This document shows positions 6,050 through 14,126 of a stretch of DNA of 48,794 nucleotides, one piece after another. The position numbers and the translations under genes are program-made. The number at the start of each line of letters is the position of its first letter. The stretch's first letter is position 1. Below the pieces are notes generated by a model, which searched no databases, was not told where the DNA came from, and saw only the letters and a list, made by a program, of their open reading frames with translations. The stretch is from a virus: positions 1 to 48,794 of IMG/VR virus record IMGVR_UViG_3300042463_000998; one strand, 5' to 3'.

Positions 6050-6633
6050 TGACTGGATACGAAGCATTCTCACTTTTTCATGTATTGAAATTGCACTTTA
6101 CCTCGGATAGTTACGACTATTTTAAATACAATGGTAAGTGTAATATTTCAATTGAAACTTTTGAGCGCCGCCGAGACAAGTTCCATTTTTACAAGTTGTC
6201 TCGCAAATACAGCCATGATGACTTTCGCCAGTTTGTCATCTCCGTGCTGATGCATAATGAAAATGCTTGGGCAGGAACTTTATTGGAAGATGAATCGAAT
6301 CAGGTTCACATGAAGAGGATGGCCACGATCCAATCACTGAGTTACACATTCAAAAATGATTGTGCTGTTATCGGTGAATCTGGTGATACCAATGCACTAC
6401 TCAAAACGACAGGTGAATATCCTGAGCTATTGACGATGGCGTTGCAGAATGTAATAAGTATTGAAACATTGTGCATCCTGAATTCATTCATGAATTTCTT
6501 GCCAATGTGGGCACGTAAGATTAATGATGATATTCGTTGGCCTACTGTCCACAGGAAGCTGGTAAAATATGAACGGTTTATACAATTCAATCGTGAGTTG
6601 TACAAGAAACACGCACTTGAGGAATTGAAATGA
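6046..6633 (+). CDS. 59: gp59-like DNA helicase loader
   Basis: A 195-residue protein (T4 gp59 is 217). Matching blocks are the KYNGKCNISIETFERRRDKFHFYKLSRKY region (T4: KYNW..RVSDAAYQKRRDKYFFQKLSEKY), ISVLMHNENAWAG (ISNLVANQDAWIG), and ALQNVISIETLCILNSFMNFL (LLQSNIISFETFILLDSFLNI). gp59 loads the gp41 helicase on gp32-coated forks. Two adjacent ATGs (6046, 6049) are possible starts; the first overlaps the gp33 stop. The end overlaps the next start by ATGA. Confidence 0.88.
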   Translation: MMTGYEAFSLFHVLKLHFTSDSYDYFKYNGKCNISIETFERRRDKFHFYKLSRKYSHDDFRQFVISVLMHNENAWAGTLLEDESNQVHMKRMATIQSLSYTFKNDCAVIGESGDTNALLKTTGEYPELLTMALQNVISIETLCILNSFMNFLPMWARKINDDIRWPTVHRKLVKYERFIQFNRELYKKHALEELK

Positions 6634-7118
6634 TTGAGAAAATCTATGTGGACATGGACGGTGTGTTGTGCAACTTTGAACGCAGATACTTTGAATTGTA
6701 CAATGAATTGCCTGGATCCATGCGCGACAGAAAAGACTTCAATTTGCATTGGGACGATTTCATTGTAACAAAGCAATTTGAAACTCTTGATTGGTATCCT
6801 GGTGCACATGAATTGGTAGAAGCATGTCATGCGACAGGTCTGCCTATTGAGATTCTGACATCATCTGGTGGTGTAAAAAATCACAATGAAGTTGCTAGAC
6901 AAAAAGTGGTCTGGCTAAATGATCATGGACTTGGCATGTGGAAGCCAAACGTAGTCGCAGGTCGTAAGAATAAAGCTGGGTATGCAACACCAAATACCAT
7001 TCTAATTGACGATACGCCTGACGTTATCCAAGCATTCAATGGTGCTGGTGGTGTTGGTATTCTTCATAAAGAGATTGGTAATACACTGCTGATGCTCAAA
7101 AATCGTATTGCAGTGTGA
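6630..7118 (+). CDS. HAD-superfamily 5'(3')-deoxyribonucleotidase-like phosphatase
   Basis: A 162-residue HAD hydrolase. Motif I is VDMDGVLCNF with nucleophile D8 and acid D10, motif II is ILTSS (~76-79), a lysine-rich NKAGY lies at ~114-118, and motif III/IV is TILIDDTPD with D127/D128. The small cap and the DMDGVLxxF start fit the NT5C deoxyribonucleotidase family, which dephosphorylates dNMPs. In a phage this would serve nucleotide-pool control. It lies between gene 59 and gene 32, and its 3' end contains the -35 hexamer of the gp32 promoter. Confidence 0.83.
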   Translation: MIEKIYVDMDGVLCNFERRYFELYNELPGSMRDRKDFNLHWDDFIVTKQFETLDWYPGAHELVEACHATGLPIEILTSSGGVKNHNEVARQKVVWLNDHGLGMWKPNVVAGRKNKAGYATPNTILIDDTPDVIQAFNGAGGVGILHKEIGNTLLMLKNRIAV

Positions 7119-7136
7119 CTATATACATGATATAAT
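7108..7136 (+). promoter_or_regulatory. Probable promoter for gene 32
   Basis: TTGCAG (7108-7113), 17 bases, then a consensus TATAAT (7131-7136). It lies 45 bases before the gp32 start and leaves a leader of roughly 40 bases. The -35 is imperfect, so an activator-dependent (middle) mode is also possible. An independent promoter for the highly expressed gp32 is expected from T4. Confidence 0.65.
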
Positions 7137-7181
7137 GAACACTGTGGACAAAAACATACAACGTAATACAAGGAAAATACT

Positions 7182-8075
7182 ATGTCTTTCGCAAATCTAA
7201 AGCGCAATCGCGCAAGCCTGGAATCTCTCACCAAGGCTATCGAATCCACCACACAAACCGCAGAAGCTGGGTCTAAAGATGACACACGTTTCTGGCAACC
7301 GACTGTAGACAAATCCGGCAACGGCATGGCTACAATTCGTTTCTTGCCTGCACCTGGTGTTGATGGTGAAGATGGTCTGCCATGGGTTCGCCGTTTTGAT
7401 CACGGCTTCCAAGGTCCTGGCGGTTGGTTCATCGACAATTGCTTGACAACTGTTGGTGAAAAGTGCCCTGTCTGTGAGCACAATAGTGGATTGTGGAACT
7501 CTGGCGTTGAAGCGAACAAGGATATTGTTCGTAAACAAAAGCGCCGTCTGAGCTATCTCGCAAACGTCTATGTGGTCTCCGATCCAGCACATCCAGAGAA
7601 TGATGGAACTGTTCGTCTGTTCAAGTTTGGTAAGAAAATCTTTGATAAGATTTCTGAAGCAATGAATCCAGAATTCGCTGACGAAACACCATTGAATCCA
7701 TTCGATCTTTGGGAAGGTGCAAACTTCAAGATGAAGATTCGTAACGTTGAAGGTTATCGCAACTACGATAAGTCAGAATTCGCCGCACAAGGTGCATTAT
7801 CTGATGATGAAGATAAGTTGGAATCAATCTACAACAAAGAACATTCATTGAAAGAGTTTGTTGAGAAGAAAAACTTCAAGTCGTTCGATCAATTGAAAGC
7901 TCGTCTTGATAAAGTTCTTGGCTACGAAGGTGATATCGTTCCTGCTACCCGCGCAGAGGACGTTGAGCTACCTACAGCAACTCGCGCCGCACCAGTTCGT
8001 GCATCTGCTCCTGTCGCATCAACAACTGATGACGATGACTTGGATTACTTCAAGTCGTTAGCAGAAGCTGACTAA
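7182..8075 (+). CDS. 32: gp32-like single-stranded DNA-binding protein
   Basis: A 297-residue protein (T4 gp32: 301). The N-terminus has a basic KRNRASLESL (LAST-type co-operativity motif). The OB core includes FWQPTVDKSGNGMATIRFLPAPG and a zinc site formed by H74, C87, C95 and C98, with the same H-x12-C spacing as T4 H64/C77. The KRRLSYLANVYVVSDP strand follows, and RLFKFGKKIFDKI. The C-terminus is acidic (DDDDLDYFKSLAEAD), as needed for partner recruitment. It coats ssDNA in replication and recombination and recruits gp59. It has its own promoter and a strong terminator right after the stop. SD is AAGGA at 7169-7173. Confidence 0.95.
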   Translation: MSFANLKRNRASLESLTKAIESTTQTAEAGSKDDTRFWQPTVDKSGNGMATIRFLPAPGVDGEDGLPWVRRFDHGFQGPGGWFIDNCLTTVGEKCPVCEHNSGLWNSGVEANKDIVRKQKRRLSYLANVYVVSDPAHPENDGTVRLFKFGKKIFDKISEAMNPEFADETPLNPFDLWEGANFKMKIRNVEGYRNYDKSEFAAQGALSDDEDKLESIYNKEHSLKEFVEKKNFKSFDQLKARLDKVLGYEGDIVPATRAEDVELPTATRAAPVRASAPVASTTDDDDLDYFKSLAEAD

Positions 8076-8081
8076 ACCATG

Positions 8082-8106
8082 AATCCCGCCCAGTGCGGGA
8101 TTTTTT
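8082..8106 (+). terminator. Intrinsic terminator after gene 32
   Basis: AATCCCGC (8082-8089), loop CCAGT, GCGGGATT (8095-8102), then TTTT: a perfect 8-bp stem with a T-run. It ends the early/middle plus-strand unit. The T-run touches the stop codon of the convergent minus-strand gene (8105-8107). Read on the minus strand the hairpin is not followed by a T-run, so termination is mainly one-way. Confidence 0.92.
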
Positions 8107-10189
8107 ATGCGTACTGGCGATTCAATATTAATCTAGCAACTTCATCGTCCATGACACTGGCCATTGTTACGGTACCGCCCATGCCTGAAACTTGTGGTGC
8201 TGGAGCAGGTGTAGTAACAACGACAGTCTCTGGTTTTCTAGTTATTGCAGAATCTCTGGCAGCATTCACTTCACTTGATGATGTAGCCAATGATTGGCCT
8301 TTATTGCTCGGTGCATTGGCCAATTTTGTGGCATGTGGATTTTCATTTTTCTTCAATCTTCCTGCTAAAGTAGATTCAAATTCTCCTACCTTAAGTTTGT
8401 GAAGTTCTGGATTGTTGCCTATTTTATAACCTTTAGCTGTCATTGCATCCGCAACCGACATATTTGGATTTTTCTGAATTGCTTCATGAACAGCTTTTGT
8501 GCCTGCTGGTCCAATATAGTGTGCCATGTACTGATTACCTGGAGTAATTGGAATATTCATATTTTTCAGGGATGCCGAATTTTGTTCCAAAAGTCTCTTT
8601 TGAAGTCTCTCTTGTATTTCTGGTGTAAACTTTGTTGTGTTGACATCCAGTCCTTCCTGTTGAACTAATCCCGGTATGAGTTTTCCTTTACTATCTTTTC
8701 TACCAAATAGTGTTGTTGTCATAAATTGATATTTACCAACAGCTCCGTTAGCACCACGTGTTGCTTGATATTCCCCAACCTCTTTGAGTGTCATATCAGT
8801 TAATGACTTTCCTGTTTGTGTTTCAGCAATGTTAGTGAACTTACCACTCTTCAACTTCCTATCACCAAAAGAAACATTATAGTTTCCTAATGATTCTGCT
8901 CCACCAATTTGTTGAGATATACCAGTCGGCGCCGTTGCCGCCGGTGGTGGAGTTTGCATTGTGACATTGCCTGAAGACATCCGCGAGGGCGCGTTTGTAG
9001 GCGCAGCAGGCATGTTTGTAGTTTGATCAACAACAGGATTATATGTCGGAGGCTCTGAAGTCACTAATTTTTGTGATGCAGCATTTTTGCCTTGACTCCA
9101 CGACTCCAATTGTTGTTTGGTGTAACCATCATACTCACCAGCATCCAATAACATTTTTGCTGTGCCGGGAGGCATTGCGGGTGCCACGCGAGCCTGTTTT
9201 TCCAGATTAGAAATATTTTCTAAAGACGCATTAGGATTCTCAATTTTATTGGTAATTGGATCATAACCACCCAATTGTTCCCGTGCCGCTTTTTGATTTG
9301 CTGGAGTTTTGATGCTTTGTAATTCTTTTTCTTTCTCAGGTGATAGTTCACCTGCATCTTTTTTCTCTTTCGCCAATTCCAAAAATTTTGCTCGTTTTTC
9401 GTCAACATCACCACGCAATTCTGCAAGCATTGCCCCGGCCGTACCAAGTGCTACTAGTGCCAAAAAGACTGGATTTGCAGCCACCGCACCAGCAAATTTG
9501 ATTATAGTTGATAGTGTATTACTAGCGATACCCATAACTTTCATAATGTTGTCGATGCTAAAAATATTCATAATAGTTTTTAGAGCACCGCCGACAACAG
9601 AACTCAACATGCCTGGAATCTTAGATAAAATTGCTTTCAGACCAGCAAATAAAAAAGTTCCATATTCCAATAATTTGCCTATAAAACCTTTTTTATCAGG
9701 ATCATCGTTTGCTTTTTGACCAAGTTTAGTTGGTTTATTTTTCTCCATGGCACTCTCATACATGGCTTCACGTTCTTTAGCTTTACTGAAAAACATGTCA
9801 GCTTTAGTGGATGGAGTGCCACCCTGTAGTTTAACCAACTTAACAACGTTTTGGCGCATCACGTTCATATCACGTGCCATCATAGGAATACCCATAGTAT
9901 TCTTTGCTGTGATGGTTGCGTTTTGATTGATAGCTTGTAGTAATGCATTATCAACACCCGAAGTTTGACTAGATTGTATTGAACTAGTTGGTGCTGTTTT
10001 CGAAGAAGTTGCTGAATATCCTTTACCGAATATTTTTTGTCCGAGTACGGAACCGATGCCAGAACCACCAAACAACGCATTGCGTATGTCTAGTTTTTCT
10101 AGTGTTTTTTTACCGATAGCACTTGCTGCACCAGTAAGAATTCCCTTAGACTTATACTCATTTTTTAGGATATCTACTATTTTACTCAT
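8105..10189 (-). CDS. Tail tape measure protein with lytic transglycosylase-like domain
   Basis: A 694-residue protein on the minus strand. Residues 1-160 are polar and helical. Residues ~168-258 hold several hydrophobic helices (FLFAGLKAILSKIPGML; PVFLALVALGTAGAMLAEL), typical of tape measures. A Pro/Thr/Ala-rich linker (~375-425) leads to a domain at ~430-620 with E432 in ESLGNYN, GANGAVGKYQFM (~478-490), GLDVNTTKFTPEIQERL, and YMAHYIGPAGTKAVHEA. These are features of phage tail lytic domains of the lysozyme/transglycosylase type, used to open the cell wall at infection. T4 keeps lysozyme in gp5 instead; the gp5 homologue here lacks it. It starts by ATGA overlap with the small hub gene. Confidence 0.72.
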   Translation of the reverse strand: MSKIVDILKNEYKSKGILTGAASAIGKKTLEKLDIRNALFGGSGIGSVLGQKIFGKGYSATSSKTAPTSSIQSSQTSGVDNALLQAINQNATITAKNTMGIPMMARDMNVMRQNVVKLVKLQGGTPSTKADMFFSKAKEREAMYESAMEKNKPTKLGQKANDDPDKKGFIGKLLEYGTFLFAGLKAILSKIPGMLSSVVGGALKTIMNIFSIDNIMKVMGIASNTLSTIIKFAGAVAANPVFLALVALGTAGAMLAELRGDVDEKRAKFLELAKEKKDAGELSPEKEKELQSIKTPANQKAAREQLGGYDPITNKIENPNASLENISNLEKQARVAPAMPPGTAKMLLDAGEYDGYTKQQLESWSQGKNAASQKLVTSEPPTYNPVVDQTTNMPAAPTNAPSRMSSGNVTMQTPPPAATAPTGISQQIGGAESLGNYNVSFGDRKLKSGKFTNIAETQTGKSLTDMTLKEVGEYQATRGANGAVGKYQFMTTTLFGRKDSKGKLIPGLVQQEGLDVNTTKFTPEIQERLQKRLLEQNSASLKNMNIPITPGNQYMAHYIGPAGTKAVHEAIQKNPNMSVADAMTAKGYKIGNNPELHKLKVGEFESTLAGRLKKNENPHATKLANAPSNKGQSLATSSSEVNAARDSAITRKPETVVVTTPAPAPQVSGMGGTVTMASVMDDEVARLILNRQYA

Positions 10190-10371
10190 TTTGTCCTCTG
10201 CATTGCTTTTATACGTTCTCGTTCCTCATCAAGATGCCTTAGTAACATGTTTACATAAAGCTCTTTTTCCCACGGTATCATATTTTCCAGTTCTGTCAGA
10301 CTATACTTGTGGTGTTGCATTAATGCAAAGTTAGTCTGGTAATGATTTCCCAGATTATCGTGACAGAACAT
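10186..10371 (-). CDS. Small baseplate-hub assembly protein
   Basis: A 61-residue protein: MFCHDNLGNHYQTNFALMQHH, KYSLTELENMIPWEKELYVN, and a charged C-terminus with LRHLDEERERIK. The QTNFALMQxHxYSxxELExMxPWE pattern is found directly after gene 26 in T4-like phages of aquatic bacteria. By position it may be the counterpart of a T4 hub-assembly protein (gp28 or gp51 region), but I cannot assign a T4 number. Overlaps with both neighbours (TAATG at its start, ATGA at its end) couple its translation to gp26 and the tape measure. Confidence 0.7.
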   Translation of the reverse strand: MFCHDNLGNHYQTNFALMQHHKYSLTELENMIPWEKELYVNMLLRHLDEERERIKAMQRTK

Positions 10372-11108
10372 TACCCGAAAAAACTTTGGATTCCTTCAAG
10401 CTCAATTTTATCTTCATGATGACATTTGAAACATTTGAAATCCAACGTCTTTTTCAACTTAGGCATCGTATCGAAGAAGTGTTTGATTTTTTCAATATCA
10501 CTCATTTGTAATTGATCAATGAAATCTTGCAATTCCTGTTCAGAAAAATCTTTTGCGTAGTAGACATTTTCAGCATCATAAACATAGTCAATGCATTTGA
10601 TGGTTATACTCAAAACTGCCGAAATGTCATCAGTTGTGTTGATTGCATCCATCATAGTCAAATCTGGATATTTCATAACAACGCCAAATTTTTCTGTGAT
10701 TTGAATTTTTTTATCGTGATCCAATTCGAATTCAGGCACAATCTCTGTCAACTTTAAATCGATCTCTACTAAATTACCACAGGTCTTAGCTTCACTGTTT
10801 TCATTCAATACTTGATTGTTGCATTTGTATTTTAGATTGACAACTTCACCAACAGACACTGCTCTCAGATTTAGAAATAGATATTCAATATCAAAAAGAG
10901 GCAACTTCTCAACTTCAAAATTGTCGGTCAGAATACAATTATTTAAAATTTGTTTGATGATTTTGATAACAGCATCAACATCATCACTTTCGTTTGCCAT
11001 GAGGAACAGCTTTTCCTCTTTAACTGTGAATGGACGATAGTCCAATTTTTGACCATTAGACTTCAAAGTGATCGTGTAGACCGGCACATCAATTTTTGGT
11101 AAACCCAT
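10371..11108 (-). CDS. 26: gp26-like baseplate hub subunit
   Basis: A 245-residue protein (T4 gp26: 208). It starts MGLPKIDVPVYTITLKSNGQKLDYRPFTVKEEKLFLMA, a typical opening of the T4 gp26/T4-baseplate family. ILNNCI, LPLFDIEYLFLNLRAVSVGEVV follow, then CNNQVL...AKTCGN and a C-terminal FKCFKCHHEDKIEL, which together could bind zinc through C-rich pairs. The family forms part of the central hub and assists its assembly. A GGAG ribosome-binding site lies upstream of the start on the minus strand. Confidence 0.82.
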   Translation of the reverse strand: MGLPKIDVPVYTITLKSNGQKLDYRPFTVKEEKLFLMANESDDVDAVIKIIKQILNNCILTDNFEVEKLPLFDIEYLFLNLRAVSVGEVVNLKYKCNNQVLNENSEAKTCGNLVEIDLKLTEIVPEFELDHDKKIQITEKFGVVMKYPDLTMMDAINTTDDISAVLSITIKCIDYVYDAENVYYAKDFSEQELQDFIDQLQMSDIEKIKHFFDTMPKLKKTLDFKCFKCHHEDKIELEGIQSFFG

Positions 11109-11123
11109 ATTATCTCCATTAAA

Positions 11124-11888
11124 TTAAATTATATTTCGGATGCTTGGTATAATACCTCGCAACTGATTTCTGATAGCTTCCGTCGGAACACCAGAAATCA
11201 ATGCTGCACCAAGAACAGCGTCAGCATCATATTTGCCCTGATAGAGCGTTTTGTATTTTCTGTACGAAAATTGTACAGTCAGTCTATGGAAGCTATCCTC
11301 GCCCCAATTCAACGGCTGTGAAGCAATGGATATGGGAAACGCATCAATCATTTCCACTGCATAAATTTGTTTGATGAAATCATCATACTGAATGATTTTC
11401 AAATTTGTAAGGTATCTTGTATCATCATCGTTTGGAAATCTAAGATTGTGTGTGTCGTTTGGCATTATAGCCTCTATCCAACGATCAAACAATTTTCTCT
11501 CATAGAAATCATTTGTACACAGGAACGTCAATGAGATATCAGCAAACTGTGTCTGATAAGGAATCTTATATGTCGGACCATACACTTTAGCGTCTTGGGT
11601 CAATATCGACTTGCCTGGCAACTCAGTGCTTTCACACTGCAATGCAAGATATCGAGATATTGAACTATTTGTCGTTTTTGACTGCTCATCGGTATTGTCC
11701 CGATTGAAGATGTTTGTAATATCGCTAACGATTGTGTTGGGTAAATTCACAATCTGCTCAAGAACGGATTGCCCTATGAACTCATTGATGTACTTAGGAA
11801 TCGGCAAAATTACCTGAAACCTATTCGGTTTAGCTAATCCACCTTTGTTGTTGATGTTCGATAGGAATATGTTTGGGAGAAATGCCAT
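11124..11888 (-). CDS. 54: gp54-like baseplate-tail tube initiator
   Basis: A 254-residue protein with the tail-tube fold signatures: KPNRFQVILPIPKYINEFIG near the N-terminus, LALQCESTELPGKSILTQD (~86-104), YQTQFADISLTFLCTNDFYERKLFDRW (~121-147), IYAVEMIDAFPISIASQPLNW and FHRLTVQFSYRKYKT. In T4, gp54 binds the gp48-capped baseplate and starts tube polymerisation. The companion gp48 is divergently encoded at 12956. gp19-type tube is the alternative, but genome position favours gp54. The start codon overlaps the gp2 stop (TAATG). Confidence 0.72.
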   Translation of the reverse strand: MAFLPNIFLSNINNKGGLAKPNRFQVILPIPKYINEFIGQSVLEQIVNLPNTIVSDITNIFNRDNTDEQSKTTNSSISRYLALQCESTELPGKSILTQDAKVYGPTYKIPYQTQFADISLTFLCTNDFYERKLFDRWIEAIMPNDTHNLRFPNDDDTRYLTNLKIIQYDDFIKQIYAVEMIDAFPISIASQPLNWGEDSFHRLTVQFSYRKYKTLYQGKYDADAVLGAALISGVPTEAIRNQLRGIIPSIRNII

Positions 11889-12466
11889 TACTTTTTCTTT
11901 CTTGAGTCTGCCCAGACTTTATTTTTATTTGCTTTTTCAAATTGCTCAACTGGTAGCAGTGCAGCAATATCCCATTCACTTGCAGAAATTTCTACGAATT
12001 GTCCTTGAACATGATTTCCTAGATATCGCTTGATGCATGGACTAGCCCCATATAGGCGACTGAATGATGCTAGTGCCTGATATGACAATTTCAATCTAGT
12101 CCTATCGTCAAATCGATTATCTGTGGCCAACTCAGATAATTTGTCTAAGAGAAGGATGCGCTGCTTTGGGTGAATGTAGTGTAAATTCAGCCCTAAGAAC
12201 CCGTCTGGGTATAGTTCTATTGGAAAAACCAGGGGGAACCTGTCGTAATATGGCAGCGAATCTTTCGTTTTTGGATCATAGTAAAAGAAGTACAATTTGC
12301 CGATGATGCTCTTTGGAGTATTTCTTTCGGCTGATTTTGTCAACTTATGTGGAGTTGCACGTAAGTCTCCTATCTTGGATTGTAACCAAGTCCTAGCTTG
12401 CTCAGATCGAGCTTTATAACCCGTCTTTGCTAATTGTGCGTTTATTCTGTCTAGTAGATATGCCAT
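11888..12466 (-). CDS. 2: gp2-like DNA end protector protein
   Basis: A 192-residue protein. Landmarks are RTWLQSKIGDLRATPHKL, SIIGKLYFFYYDPKTKDSLPYYDRFPLVFPIE (~58-83 in parts), DGFLGLNLHYIHPKQRILLLDKL, and CIKRYLGNHVQGQFVEISASEWDIAALLPVEQF. These blocks are those of the protein annotated as DNA end protector (gp2) in T4-like cyanophages. gp2 caps packaged DNA ends and blocks RecBCD in T4. It stands next to gene 4, as in T4. It is shorter than T4 gp2 (274 aa), so the assignment rests on the central block and context. Confidence 0.65.
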   Translation of the reverse strand: MAYLLDRINAQLAKTGYKARSEQARTWLQSKIGDLRATPHKLTKSAERNTPKSIIGKLYFFYYDPKTKDSLPYYDRFPLVFPIELYPDGFLGLNLHYIHPKQRILLLDKLSELATDNRFDDRTRLKLSYQALASFSRLYGASPCIKRYLGNHVQGQFVEISASEWDIAALLPVEQFEKANKNKVWADSRKKK

Positions 12467-12477
12467 GGTCTATTTAT

Positions 12478-12927
12478 TCACGAAATACCCAATTCTTTTT
12501 CGGTCAGTATCTGGAATTTCCACCCATGTGTGTGACAGAATTCATCTGCGGCCTTCCATTTCATCTGATTTATTGCATATGTTGCAGCTTCCTGAAGGAA
12601 CCGCTTGGTCTTTCTTTTCTGTACAGGACGCTGAGTTTGTGCAAATGGCTTGACCTCAATTACATGAGTCATAACGGTACCGTCTTTCCTTTGCACTTTT
12701 ATGATGAAGTCAGGAAAATAACGGTGCCTTTTACCATCAACCGGCGACACATATGGAATCGCCAGCTCCTCGGATGACCACCAAATGATATCTGGGTGAT
12801 CGTCAAACCATTTCATACATCGAAGTTCCCAAGAAGATCGATATATGATATTCTCGGCATTTCCGTTGTATTTTTTGGGATTCTGTGGGGTGAATCGACC
12901 CTTATAAGTATTCTTTCCAAATGACAT
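12478..12927 (-). CDS. 4: gp4-like head completion nuclease
   Basis: A 149-residue protein of the TnsA-like PD-(D/E)XK fold. It starts MSFGKNTYKGRFTPQNPKKY, then IIYRSSWELRCMKWFDDHPDIIWWSSEE with the TnsA-type glutamate (E34). RYFPDFII follows with D73, then VIEVKPFAQT with E91/K93. T4 gp4 (gp50/65) completes filled heads so tails can join. The start codon overlaps the divergent late promoter octamer at 12927 and no ribosome-binding site is visible upstream on the minus strand, so its mRNA may begin inside gene 48 or be near-leaderless. Confidence 0.88.
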   Translation of the reverse strand: MSFGKNTYKGRFTPQNPKKYNGNAENIIYRSSWELRCMKWFDDHPDIIWWSSEELAIPYVSPVDGKRHRYFPDFIIKVQRKDGTVMTHVIEVKPFAQTQRPVQKRKTKRFLQEAATYAINQMKWKAADEFCHTHGWKFQILTEKELGIS

Positions 12928-12934
12928 ATAAATA
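12927..12934 (+). promoter_or_regulatory. T4-type late promoter (TATAAATA) for the gp48 operon
   Basis: An exact TATAAATA octamer, the T4 late-promoter consensus. The predicted start site (about 12940) leaves a leader containing AAGGAA at 12945-12950 before the gp48 ATG at 12956. It is read rightwards, and the divergent gp4 start codon overlaps its first base. Confidence 0.78.
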
Positions 12935-12955
12935 TGTAGTCAACAAGGAACAACA

Positions 12956-14122
12956 ATGGCAATTTTTAATTTGACCGATATTGAAATAAAACCAGCTAAT
13001 AGAAGTGGCGTCTATGATGCCGCTGCGCGTGTCTCAAGAACACAATCGGATGAATTGTATAATACTGATATAATGCGATATCCACTAGATGTGGGCGGCG
13101 TGGATAAAGGTCATTATATGATTATTCATATAAACGAACAATATCATACACAATTTCCCTCAGGCTCACTCGCGGCAGATTTACCCACAGTTGCAGCAAA
13201 TGCTAAAAAATATGGCATCAAAAAAATAAATCAGGCGATAGGAACGGTTGTCGGTGCAGTAGGAGATGTTGTGACTGACAGTGGTTTCACAGAAGCACTT
13301 ACACCGCCTATTCGCATTCCCGACACGGCCAGAGACATATTGAACAAAGGCAAAAGTCAATTTGAAAGAATTGCTGATACTGTTGGTGTTAGAACCATAC
13401 GTAGAACTACGGAGACCATTGCATTGTATATGCCGGACACCATGAATTTTTCGCAAGGACAGTCATACAATGAACTAGATTTGCAGAGTCCTCTAACAAA
13501 AACCATGGGAGAAATTGCTTCCCAGGTGGATGCCTACAAAGCTGGAAAGGGTTTTGCTGAGGGTATGGTAAACGGTATCAGTAATTTGTCGCCATTTTTT
13601 GCTAGTTTTTTACCAGGCAATTTGGGTCAAGCTGCGTTCGCTGTTGGTTTTGGCTTGGTTCATAATCCAATGATAGAGATGCTATATTCGTCTCCCCAAT
13701 TTCGCCAATTTCGTTTTGATTTCATGTTCTATCCTCGCTCACAAAAAGAGGCAAAAGAGGTTCAGAAAATTTTGAGGAAACTGCAATTTCACCAAGCACC
13801 TGAAATTAGAAAAGATAGTTACTCAGTATTTCTGATTCCTCCATCTGAATTTGATATCAAGTTTTATTATAATGGTCATGAAAATCCAAACATACCAAAA
13901 ATATCCACATGTGTATTGGAAAACATAGATGTTGATTATGCACCCAGTGGTTTTTCCACATACGAAGTCCCAGGACAATTCAAGCCAACTGAGGGTGGAA
14001 CTGGAATGCCTGTAGCTATAAGACTTAGCTTATCATTCAAAGAGACTGAATTTATGACAAAAGATCATTATCAGAAATCGGATACTAGCTATAGTAGTGA
14101 ATTTAATACGCTTGGGTTCTAA
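12956..14122 (+). CDS. 48: gp48-like baseplate tail tube cap
   Basis: A 388-residue protein (T4 gp48: 364). The RYPLDVGG...KGHYMIIHINEQYHTQFP block (~41-65) and a C-terminal region with MLYSSPQFRQFRFDFMFYPRS, IPPSEFDIKFYYNGHENPNIPKI, and DYAPSGFSTYEVPGQFKPTEGG...RLSLSFKETEFMT match the tail-tube-cap family. A long low-complexity middle (~65-220) is typical of aquatic T4-like homologues. gp48 caps the hub and, with gp54, starts the tube. It is the first gene of the rightward late block. Confidence 0.85.
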   Translation: MAIFNLTDIEIKPANRSGVYDAAARVSRTQSDELYNTDIMRYPLDVGGVDKGHYMIIHINEQYHTQFPSGSLAADLPTVAANAKKYGIKKINQAIGTVVGAVGDVVTDSGFTEALTPPIRIPDTARDILNKGKSQFERIADTVGVRTIRRTTETIALYMPDTMNFSQGQSYNELDLQSPLTKTMGEIASQVDAYKAGKGFAEGMVNGISNLSPFFASFLPGNLGQAAFAVGFGLVHNPMIEMLYSSPQFRQFRFDFMFYPRSQKEAKEVQKILRKLQFHQAPEIRKDSYSVFLIPPSEFDIKFYYNGHENPNIPKISTCVLENIDVDYAPSGFSTYEVPGQFKPTEGGTGMPVAIRLSLSFKETEFMTKDHYQKSDTSYSSEFNTLGF

Positions 14123-14126
14123 ACAC

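Noticed and set aside
8079-8402. 107-codon plus-strand frame after gene 32
   Set aside because: Its start lies in the terminator hairpin and the rest is antisense to the tape measure gene's Ala/Pro/Thr-rich end.
12471-12478. AATAAATA on the minus strand before gp2
   Set aside because: It overlaps the gp4 stop and lies only four bases from the gp2 start codon, so the start site would fall on the start codon.
12427-12777. 116-codon plus-strand frame antisense to gp4
   Set aside because: gp4 has clear nuclease motifs on the minus strand; the plus frame has no recognisable features or start signal.
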